Source: Salmonella enterica subsp. enterica serovar Typhimurium str. LT2 (lineage in GTDB: Bacteria > Pseudomonadota > Gammaproteobacteria > Enterobacterales > Enterobacteriaceae). From it: a stretch of DNA of 64,000 bases. The stretch spans positions 3,906,001 to 3,970,000 of the forward strand of contig NC_003197.2 in assembly GCF_000006945.2 (NCBI RefSeq). The letters run 5' to 3'. The notes under the pieces were generated by a model, which saw only the letters and a program-made list of their open reading frames with translations, made no database searches and was not told where the DNA came from. Positions 55,554-63,668 of this stretch are shown here, in pieces. A program made the translations under genes and the position numbers. Numbering within the stretch: position 1 is the first letter of the stretch; each line of letters opens with the position of its first letter.

Positions 55554-58280
55554 TTAAAACCACTGGCCAAAGCGTTTGATATAAAAGCGCTTCATGCCTT
55601 GCGCCACCAGACAGTAGCTCAATAATGTCGCCACCAACCACGGGAAGTAGCTCAGCGGCAGCGGCTCCAGTCCAACCATCGCGCCCAGAGGTGAGAATGG
55701 AATATAAATGCCTATCGCCATAATCAAGCCGGTCGTCAATAATACCGGCAACGTCGCCCGACTTTGGATAAACGGTATTTTCTGCGTCCTTAGCATATGC
55801 ACAACCAGTGTCTGCGAGAGCAGACCCTCAATAAACCAGCCGGACTGAAAGAGCGCCTGCGCCTCTACGTTATTAGCCGCAAAGACGTACCACATCAGCG
55901 CAAAGGTTGTGATATCGAAAATAGAAGACGTTGGGCCAATCCATAGCATAAAACGACCAATATTTTTCGCGTCCCATTTCCGCGGCTTACGCAGGAACTC
56001 TTTATCCATTTTGTCCCACGGCAACGACAACTGCGAAATGTCGTACATCAAATTCTGGATCAACAGATGAATCGCCAGCATCGGCAGAAACGGAATAAAC
56101 GCGCTGGCTACCAGTACCGAAAAAACATTGCCGAAATTAGAGCTGGCGGTCATATTCAGATATTTAATGATATTGCCAAAGGTTTCCCGCCCTTTGATAA
56201 CGCCTTCCTCAAGCACCATGAGATCTTTTTCCAGCAGAATAATATCTGATGACTCTTTAGCAATATCGGCGGCGCTATCGACGGAAATCCCCACATCCGC
56301 ATCACGAAGCGCGGGCGCGTCGTTGATCCCATCCCCAAGAAAACCAACGGTATGACCATTTTTCTGTAGCGCTTGCAAAATACGCGTTTTTTGTAACGGC
56401 GTCAGCCGGGCGAATACTGCGCGTTTCTCCACCTCAGACGCCAGTTCGGCATCTGACATCGCCTCAACCTGGGTTCCGGTCAGGATATCGTGCGTATCAA
56501 TACCCACTTCCAGACAGATACGCGCCGTCACAACCGGATTATCGCCGGTGAGGACTTTGACCGCCACGCCGTTATCCCGCAACGCGGCAATAGCTTTTCC
56601 GGCGCTTTCTTTCGGCGGATCGAGAAAAGTGAGCATCCCTTCGATGGTAAGTTCGGTCTCATCCTCCACACTTAATGTCGGATTGTTCCCGGAACCATCC
56701 AGCTTACGTGTCGCTATCAGCAATACACGGAATCCCTGCGCATTGTAATCTTCGGTTTTCGCCAGCAGTAGCTCGCGGCGTGTTTCCGTCAGCGCCACCA
56801 CACGATCGCCTTCGCGAAGATGGGTGGCTACCATCATCATCTCTTCAACGGCGCCTTTGCAGATCAGGCATCTGTCTCCATGCTGCGCATCCTCCACCAG
56901 GACCGATACCCGGCGACGTACAAAGTCGAATGGCAGTTCATCGCGTTTAATGAAGCGCGCTTTTGTCGATGGTGCGATTCGACCCTCGCCAAAACGCAGT
57001 ATGGCGCGATCCATCACATTCCGGGCGCCGCTCTGGCTGCTACTATTCAGCCAGGCCAGCATCAATACCCGGCTGCTTTTTACACCGCTCACATCCAGAT
57101 GATGCTCCAGAAAAATATTGTCCTGGGTTAAGGTGCCGGTTTTATCTGTACACAGCACATCCATCGCGCCGAAGTTTTGAATAGCGTTCAGGCGCTTGAC
57201 GATCACTTTGCGCCGCGACATCGCAATCGCGCCTTTTGCCAGGTTGGAACTGACAATCATGGGCAACATTTCCGGCGTCAACCCCACCGCAACTGCCAGC
57301 GCGAACAGCGAAGCCTCTACCCAGTCTCCCTTACTGAACCCATTGATCAGCAGGACAACCGGCACCATGATCAGCATAAAGCGTATCAACAGCCAGCTCA
57401 CGCTGTTGACTCCGCGATCGAAAGCCGTCTGGGTACGCGTACCCACAATGGATTTCGCCAGCGAGCCGAACCAGGTACGGCTTCCCGTCGCAACCACGAC
57501 CGCTTGCGCTCTGCCGCTGGTTACATTGGTTCCCATCAGACAGATATTGCCCAAATCTAGCAGGCTTTTATCTTTATCAGGCAATTGCTCGCTGTCTTTA
57601 CCTGCCACATCAGCCATAACATCGTATTTTTCTACGGGTAATGATTCACCACTAAGAATTGACTGACTGATAAAGAGATCGCGCGACGCCAGCAGTCGAA
57701 CGTCGGCGGGCACCAGATCGCCTGCGGCCAGAAAAACCACATCGCCCGGCACCAGTTCTTCAATGGGAATCTCTTCCTGCACCGCGCCTATATTGCCCGG
57801 CCCACGACGCAACACCGTGGCGGTGGTGCGAACCATCTTTTTCAGCGCCTGTGCTGCTCTGTTAGTGCGAAACTCCTGCCAGAAACGCAATAACCCGCTC
57901 AAACTGACCATCGTCAGAATAATCAGCACACCAGTGAGATCGGTCTCTTCGCCACGGCGTAACGGGAGCCAGTAATCCGTGATGAAACTAACCCCTGCCA
58001 ATGCCATCAGAACGTAAATAAACGGGTTATTGAATGCCTGCAGAAGCTGAATCAGCGCCGGAGGAACTTGCTCATGCGCCACTTCATTGCGCCCATACAC
58101 TTTCAACCGTTCGCTGGCCTCTTCTATCGTGAGGCCCTGACGATGGCTGTTCAGCCGCGCCAGTGTCTCCTCCGGGCTATGAAAAGCTTCCGCTTCGATC
58201 GGAAATACTTTTTTATGCTGCTTATCATTTTCTGACGCCGGGCGATTGAGTTTCCGGTTTTCAATGTTCATGTCAGTCAT
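55554..58280 (-). CDS. mgtB: Magnesium-transporting P-type ATPase
   Basis: A 908-residue type III P-ATPase that imports Mg2+ at low external concentration. The cation ATPase N-terminal domain (about 30-100) is followed by TM pairs. The TGE-type actuator motif is in SILSGESLPVEKYD. The phosphorylation site DKTGTLTQD is in LCTDKTGTLTQD. The hinge motif is GDGINDAPALRDADVGI, and a C-terminal TM bundle ends at residue 908. No truncation. It is downstream of mgtC with a 219-nt spacer carrying a leader ORF and hairpin, and is followed by mgtR and mgtU. Confidence 0.97.
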   Translation of the reverse strand: MTDMNIENRKLNRPASENDKQHKKVFPIEAEAFHSPEETLARLNSHRQGLTIEEASERLKVYGRNEVAHEQVPPALIQLLQAFNNPFIYVLMALAGVSFITDYWLPLRRGEETDLTGVLIILTMVSLSGLLRFWQEFRTNRAAQALKKMVRTTATVLRRGPGNIGAVQEEIPIEELVPGDVVFLAAGDLVPADVRLLASRDLFISQSILSGESLPVEKYDVMADVAGKDSEQLPDKDKSLLDLGNICLMGTNVTSGRAQAVVVATGSRTWFGSLAKSIVGTRTQTAFDRGVNSVSWLLIRFMLIMVPVVLLINGFSKGDWVEASLFALAVAVGLTPEMLPMIVSSNLAKGAIAMSRRKVIVKRLNAIQNFGAMDVLCTDKTGTLTQDNIFLEHHLDVSGVKSSRVLMLAWLNSSSQSGARNVMDRAILRFGEGRIAPSTKARFIKRDELPFDFVRRRVSVLVEDAQHGDRCLICKGAVEEMMMVATHLREGDRVVALTETRRELLLAKTEDYNAQGFRVLLIATRKLDGSGNNPTLSVEDETELTIEGMLTFLDPPKESAGKAIAALRDNGVAVKVLTGDNPVVTARICLEVGIDTHDILTGTQVEAMSDAELASEVEKRAVFARLTPLQKTRILQALQKNGHTVGFLGDGINDAPALRDADVGISVDSAADIAKESSDIILLEKDLMVLEEGVIKGRETFGNIIKYLNMTASSNFGNVFSVLVASAFIPFLPMLAIHLLIQNLMYDISQLSLPWDKMDKEFLRKPRKWDAKNIGRFMLWIGPTSSIFDITTFALMWYVFAANNVEAQALFQSGWFIEGLLSQTLVVHMLRTQKIPFIQSRATLPVLLTTGLIMAIGIYIPFSPLGAMVGLEPLPLSYFPWLVATLLSYCLVAQGMKRFYIKRFGQWF

Positions 58281-58324
58281 GATGAATCCCCAAAATTAAG
58301 GTGTAGTGTTTCCTGCATATCACG

Positions 58325-58368
58325 CCCGGGGAATAGTAAACTCACGATTAGAAGGTGAATGCCCCGGG
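58325..58368 (-). promoter_or_regulatory. Large stem-loop in the mgtC-mgtB spacer
   Basis: CCCGGGG (58325-58331) and CCCCGGG (58362-58368) form a 7-bp GC stem around a 30-nt loop, 45 nt before the mgtB start. In the minus-strand mRNA it could hide or expose the mgtB ribosome site. It follows a short leader ORF, so a leader-peptide control is plausible. Confidence 0.55.
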
Positions 58369-58422
58369 AGAATTATCTATGCATAAAAAAGGTTATTGCT
58401 TACTCACTATTTTGAGTGGGTT

Positions 58423-58452
58423 TTATTTTATCGACTCGGGAATATCCATCAT
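58423..58452 (-). CDS. Nine-codon leader ORF upstream of mgtB
   Basis: MMDIPESIK followed by TAA, preceded by AAGGAGGGA, one of the strongest Shine-Dalgarno sites in the window. An ORF this short behind such a strong site suggests a regulatory leader peptide rather than a product. It may correspond to the mgtQ-type leader reported for mgtB, but I am not sure of that name. The mRNA after its stop can fold into competing hairpins (CACTCAAAATAGTGAG and the GC stem). Confidence 0.6.
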   Translation of the reverse strand: MMDIPESIK

Positions 58453-58499
58453 TCCCTCCTTATACGCCTGGCGTAATGTTGCAATTGAATAAAAAACTA

Positions 58500-59195
58500 T
58501 TATTGACTATCAATGCTCCAGTGAATTGCGGTGATATTATCGTTATCACCTATTCTGGATATAATCAGCTCTCGCGTTTTACGATAATCAGCATGACCCA
58601 CGAGCTCGGCACGAATTTCTTTATAGCCCTGTTCCTGAGCGGGGACCGAACCTAACCCTTGTAAACAGATCGCGGCCTCTTTTACGATATTCAGTAACCA
58701 CTGACGAACCGCGCTCTCATCTTCTTTATTACAGGTTACTTTCAGGATATAACGTTTTTCTCCCTCAGCGGATATTGGGAGTTGATTTATACGCTGCGCC
58801 GCTTCACGCAATAAAATATTGGCGCAAAGAATAATGATCGTCGCCGCCAGCGCATTTTTGAACTGCCCTAAGCCGCATAACACGCCGATGCCCGCCGAAC
58901 ACCATAGCGTTGCCGCAGTGTTCAGCCCGCGCACATTCATCCCTTCGCGCATGATGACGCCCGCCCCCAGAAAGCCAATCCCAGAGACAATCTGCGCCGC
59001 AATTCGCCCGGGGCTGTCTGGCGATGTCGTCATGGAGCTCAGAATAAAAACGGCGGCGCCTGTCGCCACCAGCGCATTAGTGCGTAATCCCGCCATACGT
59101 TGACGCCATTGTCTTTCCGCGCCAATCAGCGCGCCCAACAGCATAGCGGCCAGTAAATTTAAAATATAAGGAAACATTAACATACGTTCCTCCAT
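58500..59195 (-). CDS. mgtC: MgtC virulence protein
   Basis: 231 residues. An inner-membrane protein needed for survival in macrophages and at low Mg2+, it inhibits the F1Fo ATP synthase (known). Four to five TM helices lie in the N-terminal 130 residues (GALIGAERQWRQRMAGLRTN, GIGFLGAGVIMREGMNVRGL with the family Asn/Arg). A soluble ACT-like C-terminal domain follows. Start: MEERMLMF as usually annotated. GGAGGA inside the first codons lies 4 nt before the second ATG (59183), so translation may truly begin at MLMFPYILNL. Confidence 0.96.
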   Translation of the reverse strand: MEERMLMFPYILNLLAAMLLGALIGAERQWRQRMAGLRTNALVATGAAVFILSSMTTSPDSPGRIAAQIVSGIGFLGAGVIMREGMNVRGLNTAATLWCSAGIGVLCGLGQFKNALAATIIILCANILLREAAQRINQLPISAEGEKRYILKVTCNKEDESAVRQWLLNIVKEAAICLQGLGSVPAQEQGYKEIRAELVGHADYRKTRELIISRIGDNDNITAIHWSIDSQ

Positions 59196-59257
59196 TTTTT
59201 CTGGAAGAATAAGTACGTGCTATATTTAGCACACGACAAATTTCTGCCCTGAGGCAA

Positions 59258-59308
59258 TTAGCGTCGTGTTAACGGCGGAGGAAATAAAGCGTGTTTAAAC
59301 ATGAACAT
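59258..59308 (-). CDS. mgtP: Proline-codon leader ORF of mgtC (mgtP)
   Basis: MFMFKHALFPPPLTRR and a stop, 62 nt before mgtC. A run of three consecutive proline codons (CCT CCG CCG) fits the known leader peptide that senses low charged tRNA-Pro or EF-P activity and lets transcription continue into mgtC. A start at the second ATG (59302) gives 14 residues. Confidence 0.8.
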   Translation of the reverse strand: MFMFKHALFPPPLTRR

Positions 59309-59417
59309 GACGATTACCTCGCGACAATGCGCGTGTTGTAACATTATTGGGATGACAATCGTCACAAGGGGAGATTGCTGCCCACCGGTTCGGCAAGCAG
59401 CGCAGGAATAGCGTGCG

Positions 59418-59459
59418 TTAACTTGCCAGATGATTTACGTAAAAGTGACTGTCCAACAT
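59418..59459 (-). CDS. mgtM: First leader ORF of mgtC (mgtM candidate)
   Basis: MLDSHFYVNHLAS and a stop, with a strong AGGAG 5 nt before the ATG and only about 25 nt from the presumed transcription start. Known biology: translation of mgtM at the 5' end of the mgtC leader couples ATP level to transcription elongation. The identification is by position and ribosome site. Confidence 0.65.
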   Translation of the reverse strand: MLDSHFYVNHLAS

Positions 59460-59484
59460 ATTACTCCTGCATGAATTTGCGCTT

Positions 59485-59512
59485 ATTATAGTCAGCCAAT
59501 ATGTTCCGTAAA
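59485..59512 (-). promoter_or_regulatory. mgtC promoter
   Basis: On the minus strand a perfect TATAAT (59485-59490) and TTTACG (59507-59512) are spaced 16 bp, giving a leader of about 280 nt. mgtC is PhoP-activated. GTTTA-like half sites occur further upstream (59539-59554, opposite orientation, spacing 10 instead of 11), so the PhoP site is only suggested. Confidence 0.6.
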
Positions 59513-59703
59513 GTGCAAAGGCGGGTTTAGTGACGTTCTGTTTAAGTTTGTTTGATATTTTTTCTTATGACAAAAAAATGACAATATTATGTCGATAACA
59601 AGCTCGTCTGAAATCATTAAACAATAAATTCCTGCTTAATACCGGCGATAGCTCTGTTATGATGCCTGCACGTAAAAAAATAAAACAACATGACGAGGAA
59701 AAA

Positions 59704-60606
59704 ATGGGTTCCACCAGAAAAGGGATGCTAAACGTCCTGATTGCCGCCGTATTGTGGGGGAGTTCAGGCGTTTGCGCGCAGTACATCATGGAGCAAAGCC
59801 GTATGTCGTCACAGTTCCTGACGATGATACGTTTGTTATTCGCCGGGCTGATACTGGTGACCTTCTCCTTTATGCACGGCGATAAGATATTTTCAATTCT
59901 TAAAAACCGCAAAGATGCCCTGAGTCTGCTGATTTTCTCCGTGGTGGGCGCGCTCACCGTTCAGCTAACCTTCCTGCTCACGATTGAAAAATCCAATGCC
60001 GCCACCGCGACAGTGCTGCAATTTTTATCGCCGACCATTATTGTAGCGTGGTTTGCATTAGCGCGAAGAACACGACCAGGCATTCTGGTCTTAACCGCCA
60101 TTCTTACATCGCTTATCGGCACCTTTTTACTGGTGACTCACGGCAATCCAACATCGCTGTCGATCTCTTCAGCCGCGCTGTTCTGGGGTATCGCCTCCGC
60201 ATTTGCCGCCGCCTTTTATACGACCTGGCCTTCCAGGCTAATCGCCCAATACGGCACACTGCCAGTGGTCGGCTGGAGTATGTCCTTTGGCGGCCTTATT
60301 CTGCTGCCCTTCTACGCTAAAGAAGGAACGCACTTTGCGGTGAGCGGCAGCCTGATTCTGGCCTTTTTCTACCTGGTGGTGATCGGTACATCGCTGACGT
60401 TCAGCCTGTATTTGAAAGGCGCGCAACTGATTGGTGGCCCCAAAGCCAGCATTTTAAGCTGCGCGGAACCGTTAAGCAGCGCCCTGCTGTCGCTACTGCT
60501 GTTGGGGATTAGTTTTACCTTGCCGGACTGGCTGGGCACGCTGCTCATTCTCTCGTCAGTGATTCTGATCTCCCTCGATTCCCGTCGACGCGCGCGGGCC
60601 GCTTAA
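59704..60606 (+). CDS. yicL: EamA/DMT-superfamily transporter YicL
   Basis: A 300-residue inner-membrane protein with ten TM helices and two EamA repeats (LWGSSGVCAQYIMEQSRMSS in the first, FWGIASAFAAAFYTTWPSRL in the second). The start MGSTRKGMLNV has GAGGAAAAA upstream; an in-frame ATG at 59659 is rejected. A few residues shorter at the C-terminus than E. coli YicL (307). Substrate unknown. It marks the return to the core chromosome to the right of SPI-3. Confidence 0.93.
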   Translation: MGSTRKGMLNVLIAAVLWGSSGVCAQYIMEQSRMSSQFLTMIRLLFAGLILVTFSFMHGDKIFSILKNRKDALSLLIFSVVGALTVQLTFLLTIEKSNAATATVLQFLSPTIIVAWFALARRTRPGILVLTAILTSLIGTFLLVTHGNPTSLSISSAALFWGIASAFAAAFYTTWPSRLIAQYGTLPVVGWSMSFGGLILLPFYAKEGTHFAVSGSLILAFFYLVVIGTSLTFSLYLKGAQLIGGPKASILSCAEPLSSALLSLLLLGISFTLPDWLGTLLILSSVILISLDSRRRARAA

Positions 60607-60648
60607 CGCCGTTGATAATCACGATGACCGGGCGGAAGAGGGAAAAGT

Positions 60649-61590
60649 TTAATGGCGCTTTGCCTTAATCTCTTCGTCAGAAAGCCCGGTAATCATCAGC
60701 ACCATCTCTCGCTCGATCCCCTGTTCCAGCATCGTATGCGCAATACGCAAGGCTTCCTCCTGCTTACCTTGATGTATACCTTGCTGTATGCCTTGTTGCA
60801 CGCCTTCACGCTTACCTTTTCTGCGCCCCGATTCACGTATTCTGTCTACGATCGTCATTAATCTCTCCTTGTGTTGGGGAACACGGCGCGCCACCTCGCG
60901 GATAAACTTGCCAAAACGAGGCGTGCTGCCATGCTGTATTAGCAAATAATTAAACAGCGCTTTTAGCTGACTGTCATTAGCGTTTCCCGTAATCAGAAGT
61001 ACCGCTAAGCGCTCGACCAATCCCATCAGGTCGCGTTGACGTATATGCTTTTGTACCAGTTCCAGCATCGCGATACGTCGATGCTGCATAATCTCGTTAT
61101 CCGGCACCACCGTAATGTCTACCAGTGGAAATGCCGTCGCATAAAGCTGACGCGCCAGCGCAGGATCGTCAAACTCATCCAGCCAGCAAAGCGAAAAGGG
61201 ATACGGGCTTTTCGCGCCATGGTAAAACAGCATGGGAATCACCAGCGGTAACGTTTTATGGCCAGCATCCAGATGGCGCTGCATCGCGGCAGTGGCGTAA
61301 CGCATTAACCGGAACGCCATATGCGCGTCCGGCGTACTCTGATGCTCTATAACGACATAGATATAACCGTCGCCTTCACACGTTTTTAGCGACCAAAGGA
61401 CATCGGAATAAAACGCGCGTAAATTTTTCTCGATAAAACTGTCCGGCGCCAGTTTCAACGTCGTCAGATCGCAACGTATTCTTAGCGAATGGGGAAGATG
61501 AATATTGAGAAAATCCCGCGCGGTATCCGGATGGCGTAAAAACGTTTTGAATACCGCATCATGAGGCGTGGACGTGGGGCTTTTTTTCAT
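60649..61590 (-). CDS. Rpn family recombination-promoting nuclease
   Basis: 313 residues of the Rpn/transposase_31 family. The N-terminus TPHDAVFKTFLRHPDTARDF and the PD-(D/E)XK-like core (FYSDVLWSLKT, YIYVVIEHQSTPDAHMAFRL) are complete. E. coli RpnA-E are DNA endonucleases that promote RecA-independent horizontal recombination. The C-terminus carries a GVQQGIQQGIHQGKQEEAL repeat, a family hallmark of variable length. The gene is monocistronic, convergent with yicL, and of normal base composition. Confidence 0.9.
   Translation of the reverse strand: MKKSPTSTPHDAVFKTFLRHPDTARDFLNIHLPHSLRIRCDLTTLKLAPDSFIEKNLRAFYSDVLWSLKTCEGDGYIYVVIEHQSTPDAHMAFRLMRYATAAMQRHLDAGHKTLPLVIPMLFYHGAKSPYPFSLCWLDEFDDPALARQLYATAFPLVDITVVPDNEIMQHRRIAMLELVQKHIRQRDLMGLVERLAVLLITGNANDSQLKALFNYLLIQHGSTPRFGKFIREVARRVPQHKERLMTIVDRIRESGRRKGKREGVQQGIQQGIHQGKQEEALRIAHTMLEQGIEREMVLMITGLSDEEIKAKRH
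60769..60804 (-). repeat. 12-nt tandem repeat in the Rpn gene
   Basis: Three imperfect 12-nt units (TTGATGTATACC, TTGCTGTATGCC, TTGTTGCACGCC on the plus strand) encode G-x-Q-Q type tetrapeptides. Multiples of three keep the frame, so copy-number change alters linker length only. Confidence 0.75.
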
Positions 61591-61740
61591 GGCGATCCGT
61601 CACCTGAGGAATAAGATGACGCCACTGTACTCGCCAAAAATACAGACAGCATTCAGGAAAATTTACCCCTGCGAGGAGGCTCGAAAGGGAATCACTGACG
61701 GCTGCAATACGTACATTTTTGCCCAGCCTGCTACGCATTA

Positions 61741-61822
61741 TCGCCCGATAGCGTAACGCTAACCGGGCCTACAAATACACGTCATCTGTAGGCCAGGTAA
61801 ACGCAGCGCTCTTCGGCGATAA
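61741..61822. repeat. REP-like elements between the Rpn gene and dgaF
   Basis: GCCCGATAGCGTAACGCTAA with CCGGGC forms one palindrome (61743-61768), and TAGGCCAGGTAAACGCAGCG with CTTCGGCGAT forms a second, degenerate one. Typical REP sequence just past the dgaF stop at 61826. Confidence 0.75.
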
Positions 61823-61825
61823 ATC

Positions 61826-62569
61826 TCACACCAGCGCTTTGACTATCTCCATCAACCGAATGATGTCTTCGGGGCGCGTATTGCCGGTTTGCGGATCGAT
61901 AATCGAGCTGTAAACATGCGGCATGACGCGCGGCACGCCTGCTTCCAGGCAGGTTTGCAGGATAATACCGAAATTATCCAGTGAGATACCGCCGGTCGGC
62001 TCGATAAGCGTCATGCCGTGGCGGGCAGCGGTTGTCGCCAGCGCATATAATTCCGGTAACGACTTTTCGCCGCCCATCGGGAAAAACTTCGCCGCATGTG
62101 CGCCCATATCCTGCATCATGCGTACCGCCGCTTCACAGGAAACGCGGGCTGGCGTTCCCTGGCTGCTGCTGACGCCGGTAGAAATCACCACCTCGCCAGG
62201 CGTTCCCGTCGGGCTGACCAGGGCGTTGATATGCGTTTGCTCGCCGCCCGTCGCCGCCAGCGCGCCCGCCGCGAAGCCGCTGCCGGTAAAGGTCTGGTTG
62301 ACATGGGCCGGGTGAGTATGGGCGGCAATCATCGCCGCTTTGTAGTACTGCGCCGGGTCGCCTGCGCCCAGACCCACTGAGATAGACGGCACCTCCGCCA
62401 TCCAGCGTTTCACCTCCGGCACGCCCTCTTCTACCGTAGCGAACTGCGCGGAAAGTACGCCAATGACCGCATGGCCTTCGGCGGCTTCATAGATAGCCTT
62501 CGCGTTGGCGATATCCTTTGCCAGCACGTTAATCGCTACCCGCTGACGATAAAAATTAATCTGCTGCAT
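61826..62569 (-). CDS. dgaF: 2-dehydro-3-deoxy-6-phosphogluconate aldolase DgaF
   Basis: 247 residues from MQQINFYRQRV. A KDPG-type class I aldolase, it splits the product of DgaE into pyruvate and glyceraldehyde 3-phosphate in D-glucosaminate breakdown. The family pattern is seen in AGDPAQYYKAAMIAAHTHPA, AAKFFPMGGEKSLPELYALA (Schiff-base Lys region) and LIEPTGGISLDNFGIIL. It overlaps dgaE by 14 nt. An in-frame ATG 30 nt upstream inside dgaE is less likely. Confidence 0.9.
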   Translation of the reverse strand: MQQINFYRQRVAINVLAKDIANAKAIYEAAEGHAVIGVLSAQFATVEEGVPEVKRWMAEVPSISVGLGAGDPAQYYKAAMIAAHTHPAHVNQTFTGSGFAAGALAATGGEQTHINALVSPTGTPGEVVISTGVSSSQGTPARVSCEAAVRMMQDMGAHAAKFFPMGGEKSLPELYALATTAARHGMTLIEPTGGISLDNFGIILQTCLEAGVPRVMPHVYSSIIDPQTGNTRPEDIIRLMEIVKALV

Positions 62570-63665
62570 GTTCTGCAATCTCCCTGAGTCGCGCCACAAT
62601 CAATGCCATTTCCCCTTCGGCTACCGTGCGTGGATCGAGGCTAAAAACCCCCTGATGAAGCTGATATTTGCGGGCGTAAATCGCTATCTCGCCGCCGCGC
62701 AGCTGCGCTTCGACGTCCTGCGCGTTCAGCCCCAATTCAGATGCGTTCACCCGCACACGAATACGCCAGATTGCACGCCCGGCCTCATCCTGTTCGATAT
62801 CGGCATAAAGTCCATGGATGGCGGAAATCGCTTCCGCGACCGGCTGTAACTGTGCTGCGGTCACGGTCGTCTGGCCCTGGTGGTAATTCTCCAGCGCATA
62901 CACCAGCCCAACCATGTTTTCCTTGCCGATTTTCATTGCTCTGGCAATCCCCTGGTGCTGCGCTTTGCAGGCGGCAATCCACGTTTTCCTACCAGTGATA
63001 AAGCCGGAGGTTGGCGCATTAAAGGCTTTCGCGCCGCTATAGATAACCATATCCGCGCCGCTCGCCACCCAGCCGCGCAAATCCTCTTCCGCCGCGGCAT
63101 CGACAATCAACGGCAGGTGGTTGGCCTGCGCCACCTGTACAAAATCGTCAATGCTCAACATGCCTTTCTGTACGCAATGGTGTGATTTCACATACAGTAG
63201 CGCGGCGGTCTTTTCGTTAATGGCGCTTTCCAGTTGCCAGCGGGTCGCCAGATTGCTCGACCCCACTTCCACTATGCGCCCGCCGCCAAGACGAATGGCG
63301 CTGGTGACTGGCGCGCCGTAGTCCACATTATGCCCGCGCAGCATCACTACCTCATTGGCCATACCGCTACTGTCCGGCATCAGGGCGACGCGCGCCCGAT
63401 CGCCGTGGGTGATAGCGGCAGCGACGGCAATGGCAATACCCGCCGAGGCGCACGAGGTGATATAGCTATCTTCAGCACCCGTATAGCGCGATACCAGTTC
63501 GCCGGTTTTTTCCACCAGCGCGTCAATCTCGACGAAAGCGGAAGCCGCGCGCGCGGTGGCCTGCATGACCTCCGGCGCGACGCTTGAGACGCCCAGAATG
63601 GTCATTTTGCCGCAGGCGTTAATGACCTTTTTCAACCCCAGTTGTTGATAGATATTCGGCGTCAT
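62556..63665 (-). CDS. dgaE: D-glucosaminate-6-phosphate ammonia-lyase
   Basis: A 369-residue, PLP-dependent enzyme of the SelA/L-seryl-tRNA-like fold. It converts D-glucosaminate 6-phosphate to 2-keto-3-deoxy-6-phosphogluconate and ammonia. The PLP lysine lies in DMVIYSGAKAFNAPTSGFIT, and the N-terminus QQLGLKKVINACGKMTILGV is characteristic. It starts 3 nt after the dgaD stop and overlaps dgaF, so dgaD-E-F form one unit with the PTS permease. Confidence 0.93.
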   Translation of the reverse strand: MTPNIYQQLGLKKVINACGKMTILGVSSVAPEVMQATARAASAFVEIDALVEKTGELVSRYTGAEDSYITSCASAGIAIAVAAAITHGDRARVALMPDSSGMANEVVMLRGHNVDYGAPVTSAIRLGGGRIVEVGSSNLATRWQLESAINEKTAALLYVKSHHCVQKGMLSIDDFVQVAQANHLPLIVDAAAEEDLRGWVASGADMVIYSGAKAFNAPTSGFITGRKTWIAACKAQHQGIARAMKIGKENMVGLVYALENYHQGQTTVTAAQLQPVAEAISAIHGLYADIEQDEAGRAIWRIRVRVNASELGLNAQDVEAQLRGGEIAIYARKYQLHQGVFSLDPRTVAEGEMALIVARLREIAEHAAD

Positions 63666-63668
63666 GAT

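Larger units (their letters stand above)
59196..59484 (-). promoter_or_regulatory. mgtC 5' leader RNA
   Basis: About 285 nt between the TATAAT and the mgtC start, containing two short ORFs and several hairpin-forming blocks (for example TAGCACACGAC with GTCGTGTGCTA around 59225-59275). The layout matches the published mgtCBR leader that senses ATP, proline and Mg2+ and controls rho-dependent termination. Exact transcript ends are not readable from sequence alone. Confidence 0.8.

Noticed and set aside
57177..57666. Long plus-strand frames opposite mgtB
   Set aside because: Antisense shadows of a conserved P-type ATPase; compositions are biased and no start signals are seen.
59539..59554. PhoP box upstream of mgtC (TGTTTA and TGTTTG)
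   Set aside because: The half-site spacing is 10 instead of 11 bp and the orientation is opposite to the gene; kept only as a remark, not as a feature.
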